A stretch of DNA of 64,000 bases from Artocarpus heterophyllus (taxonomy: Eukaryota > Streptophyta > Magnoliopsida > Rosales > Moraceae): assembly GCA_025403435.1 (NCBI GenBank), contig CM046340.1:27040210-27104209 (forward strand), given 5' to 3'. This document shows, one piece after another, positions 46,800-64,000 of this stretch. The notes under the pieces are model-generated. The model saw only the letters and a list, made by a program, of their open reading frames with translations. It did not search any database and was not told the origin of the DNA. The position numbers were made by a program, and so were the translations under genes. How positions within the stretch are numbered: position 1 is the stretch's first letter; each line of letters starts with the position of its first letter.

Positions 46800-46876
46800 A
46801 TGGTGATTTGAGGGCGCAAACTCAAATCACCATTGTTAAATTAATTTAACAATGGTGATTTGAGGGCGCAAACTCA
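46796..46876. repeat. LTR-end/primer-site repeats: 29-bp direct repeat plus inverted copy
   Basis: AACAATGGTGATTTGAG at 46796-46812 is followed after 8 bases by its exact reverse complement (46821-46837). A 29-bp copy of 46796-46824 recurs at 46848-46876. The three copies therefore stand in +, -, + order. Confidence 0.9.
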
Positions 46877-47104
46877 TAAATAGTAAAATATTAAATTAAT
46901 TTAACACATTTATATTTAATTATAGATCTAACTTTTATAAGAACAAATTTTTTACTTAAAATTTTGATCAACTAATTAAATTATATAAAAGAGTAATTCA
47001 ACCTTTACGTATCTCAAAAAAGCTTTGAAATATTAAAAAAAAAATTTTAAAAAATTAAAATATTGACATAAAATTTTCTAAAACTGAGGTATCAAACTTA
47101 AAGA

Positions 47105-47375
47105 GAGATTTTGATGAAAGGGCAAAAAAAAAATTCAAATTGGACAAAAGGCCTCTTTTTTTTTGGAATAAAAAATACACGTTTTTCTATGCAGGTAAAC
47201 TGTCTCAGTTTTTTTCAACAAAAAAAGAAAAATGACTGTAACAGAATAAGAAACCTCAACATGTTAAAAAAAAAAAACTGGAACCGTTTTGATGTCTAAA
47301 AAACCTTTTTTTTGATCCCAAAAACTGTAAAAAAAAAACAGGTTTATTTGTCAAATTTTTTTTTTCCCAAGACTA
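47105..47375. repeat. Dispersed repeat, upstream copy
   Basis: This block aligns with 63233-63478 in the same orientation. Shared words in order: GTAAACTG, TTTTTTTCAA, AAAATGACT, AATAAGAAAC, CAACA and TTTTGATGTCTAAAAAAC. The sequence is A/T-run rich. Its type is unknown. Confidence 0.72.
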
Positions 47376-47629
47376 GTTATCAAAATGCCTCAAACTTAAA
47401 ATACTACTATGAAATTTTCCCAAAAAAAAAAAAGGAAAAAGAAAAACCGGTAGGTTAATTCTCACAACTTGAAACGTCCTCTAATTCCACTCTTTTTTCT
47501 CTCTCTCGCTCACTTTTTTCTTTAGACGCCGTTTCTGACCGAAGGCAAAGAATTTTCTTCTTTGTTTTCTGATGCTTGGGTCTGAAATCTGAATCGTGGT
47601 TTGTGTGATCGTGTCGTTCTCGAGATCTA

Positions 47630-60526
<12,897 letters not shown>

Positions 60527-62640
60527 TAGCATTTGTTTTTGGTGCTTATTGTTTCTGGTGAATCCCTTCAATTTCTGGCACTAAGTAGATGGGGAGCAAA
60601 AATGATTCAGTATTTTTGCTCTTGAAATTCACTGTAAGCTCTTCTATTAAGAAATAACAGGGCTCAACAATTTTCTCTAGCTAGAAAGGTTGTAGTTCTT
60701 GTAGCAAAGCTTGTCTGCCCCTCATATACAATGATGGATATGTAACATAGTTAATGGGTTATTCTCAAGTTATTACGCCCGTTAAGAAGCGGAATTTTTT
60801 CCCTTGTGTCTTCCCTCTGGGATGGATGATCCATTTGTTATTTTGGTCGAAAACATAACCCACTCCAATTTTGGATTTTGATTCAGAACTTGAGTAGTGT
60901 CTTGTAATGTTGTGAAACTCATCTGTGAGATGGTCAAATGGTAAATGTTGTAGTTGATTGAACATGTCAACTTTACTATAGTATAGTTTTATGTGGAAAC
61001 CCGTCCGCTTGGCAGTTAAAAATATATACATATATATATATATATATATGCTTATTAAATATAAAAATGCTCATGATCATATTGCCTGTCCATTGTGGTA
61101 GAAGTGTCAAAAGGGAGGCCCTGGTTGTGCGTGCCATGTTTTAGAGGTGTCAGATTGTTTTAGTTGGTTGGTATAGAAGGGTTAGGAAGAGATCGTAGAG
61201 AATGGACTTACCAATTTTTCCATTGAAAATACTATACCAAAATATCATTTGTGGAAGATTAAAAAAAAATAAAATGACATTATTGTTCTCTATTCCTTCA
61301 TTTAAAAAAAAAAAAAAAACTTCATAATTACGTTCTTGTTCTCTTCTCCCTCCTTTTTACCACTCTCTCTCTCCCACCCTTCGCAAGAGCAGCATATATC
61401 CCGCCTACGTCAGAGAAACAGGACAAATTAAACTTGCTCATTTCGACGTGGAAAGTCAGATTCAACAATTCCTCAAACCATTTTACCGGAGTATTTTGGC
61501 GGTTTGGAAACAAAATAGAAAAAATCTAAGAAATAATACATTTTTAAGCTAATGAATGTAAGTAGCATAATTAATTAATTTGTTAGTAAATAATATTTTT
61601 ATTTTTTTTTAAGTTTTGAGTTTGTAAGTTTCCAATTTTACCTCAAATTTGATCATCCCTAAAACAGGAAACCCTAACTCTTAATCCTATCTCTCTCCTC
61701 CCTTCCTCTCTCCTTCACTCTTTCCTCTTATCGCCTCTCTCTCTGTGTCTACGTGAATAGCCTAGTAGCAGCTCGTTGAAGCTTCGACGACGATGGAGGA
61801 CGATCGGTGGACAATGATTAGCTTGGCAATCTCCTGTCGTAGCTTGGTGCGACCTCCTAAATGTGACATGGCAAGATCCTGCATCGTGGCTTGGCAAAGA
61901 TCTCCCATCATGGCCTCTGATCTGTAAACACTGGCTACATCATAAGGGAGGAGAGACGAAGGAGATCCAAGAGGAGACACCAAGAGGCCTGAATTGTAAA
62001 GGTCTATTATCGTCACACTGGTTCATCGTTGTTGGAGGCCCAGGCATCAACAGAGGAATGAAGGACCAACCATTTCTAAATGGTGAACACATGCGCATCT
62101 GTGTTGTGCACAGGGGGGGGGTGGGGGAGGGGGGTTGGGGAAGATGAGGGTATTTTGGAGATTCTTGAAATTTCATATCCAAATTATATTATTAATTTTC
62201 TTATCATAAAATCATGCTATTAATTTTTATTTCCTCCTCTCAAAAAAATTATAGGTTAACCTGTTATAAGACGGTAGATGGATTGTGTTGTTATAGTACA
62301 CTCCAATCCAGGTTTGAATTGCAGTTTGGGCATCATGATTAAGCTTAGTCTTTTTACCCTCCTCTAAAAAAAGAAGGAAGGAGCCAAATCGCATATTTGG
62401 GCTAAGGATTAGTAAATAATATCATATACTTTTAAACTATGTAGTAAATAGCATATCATGAAAAATTATGATTTATGTCATGAGAAATTTATAACAAAAC
62501 CTCTTTTTTCTCTTCATCTCTCTTCTCCCTCGTCGACACCTACAGTTGCCTGAAAATACAATATTTTTGTAGAAATATAGTATCTTTCAGTAATGTTGTT
62601 GGAGAATACAATATTTCCAAAAAAAAAATAAAAAATTACG
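60527..62640. other. Downstream of the mannosidase gene, no gene seen
   Basis: A (TA)n run is at 61022-61050. Open frames around 60765-61031 and 61715-62182 have no recognisable domain. Text at 62155-62230 (TTTCATATCCAAATTATATT, ATCATGCTATTAATTTT) resembles 19185-19250, suggesting a common repeat family. Confidence 0.5.
62113..62140 (+). other. G-run with G-quadruplex potential
   Basis: Four G-runs of nine, five, six and four, separated by single T, single A and TT, fit the classical quadruplex pattern with very short loops. Confidence 0.75.
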
Positions 62641-63210
62641 ATTGACCTCACTGGACTACCGACGGCTAGAGAATGCAGCATTTAAATAAAGATACGATAA
62701 TTTCACGTAAATACAAAAATTTACCGATCGTGTCACCAAATATTATTGGCACCGATGATGTCACTAGTAGCTGGGCAAATTTAACATTTTTTGAAAAATA
62801 TAAAAATTTACTAGTGATTTTGCTAGACCACCAACAGTTGAAAAATATTATATTTACATGAAAATATAGTATTTTCATGTAAATACAACAATTAACCAAC
62901 TAATTCACCGGACATCATTGACACCGACGACTGCGTTAATGGATGAGAAATACTATATTTTTATATAAATACAAAAATGTATCAATAACATCGCTATTAG
63001 AAAATACTATATTTATATGAAAATACTAGTAAATACAAAAATTTACAAGCAAAGTCATTGGACATCATAGGCACAAGCAATGTCGATGGAGGTCGAGAAA
63101 TATTATGTTTTTTCGTTAATGCTATATTTAGCGATCAATACACATGCATTTTTCAATGACGCATCAAACATCCCAACACAAGCAACATTGCCAGTAGCTG
63201 GGAAATAATA
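62640..63210. repeat. Degenerate tandem repeats (about 110-170 bp)
   Basis: Four blocks near 62719, 62890, 63040 and 63150 share the pattern AATTTACC..., CACCRRACATCATTGGCACCR-like, a GATG/GACG word, GTTAATGGATGAGAAATA or AGTAGCTGGGAAATAATA. Intervening ATATTTACATGAAAATA motifs also recur. Confidence 0.6.
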
Positions 63211-63232
63211 CCAAAAACCAGGGAAAAATTTG

Positions 63233-63478
63233 AAGAAAGGGACAAAAACAAATTTGAATTGAAGAAATGACATTTTTTTTTTAAACTAAAAAACGTTTTT
63301 TTTTTGCAAGTAAACTGCTTTAGTTTTTTTCAAAAAAATAAAAAAAATGACTATAGCAAAATAAGAAACTTCAACAGGATAAAAAAAAACTGAAATTATT
63401 TTGATGTCTAAAAAACTTTTTTTTAATACTAAAAATTATCCAAAAATTAAGACCATTGATCAAAAATTTTTTTCTCAA
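63233..63478. repeat. Dispersed repeat, downstream copy
   Basis: Direct-orientation relative of 47105-47375 (see that entry). The remaining sequence to 64000 shows no recognisable gene; frames at 63401-63658 are Thr/Pro-rich low complexity. Confidence 0.72.
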
Positions 63479-64000
63479 AAAGTCATTTTTACAAATCCTT
63501 CACAAACAAGAGAAAACACACACACCCCAACAACGATGACAATGACGACAACAATAACAACAACAAATACAAAAAAACCACCACTAGCCAAATGTTGGCC
63601 CCCAAAAGCTACCACTCACCAGCCAAATATCACAAAGAAGATGAACTGCCAACGATAGCAATGGCCAAATGGTTTTGAATCGTTCATCGTCAAGGATACT
63701 ACTAGATCGATGATGATAGTGAACAACCAACGCGATGTCCCCATCAAAAGCTTCGACTTAACTCCTACGGTCATGGCCGAGTTCATCAGTGCTTGGAAAA
63801 TAGTGCGATGAGGACATTATGATAAGGACGGAGCAACACACACTACAATCTGTTGTCTTAATTGAAGATCGACGCCTTTGGTAGCTGGATTTTCCCATGA
63901 ATTTGGATCATAGCTCATAGTCGTCGAATCGAAAAGAGTAGAGATGAAGATTGGATGAACAACGACCATCACTTTCGTACTTGGTGGCGACGAGATTTCC

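Noticed and set aside
61715..62182. Frames on both strands downstream of the mannosidase
   Set aside because: No domain, opposing frames of similar length, and similarity of adjacent text to another repeat at 19.2 kb suggest transposon debris.

Overview
This window is plant nuclear DNA, almost certainly from a eudicot. It is AT-rich, its introns are spliced GT–AG, and it is packed with nested, decayed LTR retrotransposons and small MITEs. I see no bacterial-type operons, CRISPR arrays, tRNA genes or rRNA genes. Two host genes stand out. One is a single-exon F-box protein on the minus strand (20826-21962). The other is an apparently intact 14-exon gene on the plus strand (47630-60526) for a class I alpha-1,2-mannosidase (GH47, MNS1/MNS2 type, 565 aa), a type II membrane enzyme of Golgi N-glycan trimming.

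Layout. 1-3269: 3' end of a Ty1/copia element (reverse transcriptase, RNase H, 2.06-kb LTR), inserted next to a remnant (about 3290-3900) of a second LTR family. 3905-6616: minus-strand Ty1/copia remnant with tRNA-Met-type primer-binding site and one LTR. 6617-10660: no gene seen. 10661-17285: non-autonomous, LARD-like LTR element on the minus strand (two LTRs of 1.66 and 1.89 kb around 3.1 kb with no recognisable pol). 17286-20825: MITE and hairpins. 20826-21962: F-box gene. 25636-27649: solo LTR of the same copia family as at 1209-3269, with a perfect 5-bp target-site duplication.

28270-46876 is a nest of Tat-lineage-like Ty3/gypsy material. A near full-length element (32294-42946, 633/634-bp LTRs, perfect GTGAC target-site duplication) carries decayed gag and pol (with a second, RNase H-like domain) and, downstream of pol, a gene-like unit on the opposite strand with its own TATA box and a probable intron. 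The flanking DNA holds two older relatives of this antisense gene: one on plus at 29328-31170, split by a hAT-type MITE and followed by a minisatellite, and one on minus at 43115-45372. A probable LTR lies at 46064-46799.

47105-63480: the mannosidase gene, bracketed by a pair of about 250-bp direct dispersed repeats. Its introns hold LINE fragments, a Mutator-like MITE with 9-bp duplication, an inverted-repeat element and small tandem duplications. 60527-64000 has no gene, but contains a G-quadruplex-like run and degenerate tandem repeats.

The most interesting signal is the antisense gene family: three diverged copies within 16 kb, sharing domain order (acidic/Ser-rich N-terminus, putative-gypsy-transposon domain, coiled coil), a TATA box at a matching distance in two copies, and a probable intron at a similar place in two copies. 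Antisense ORFs in Tat-lineage elements are known; the conserved promoter and intron are my inference from this sequence.
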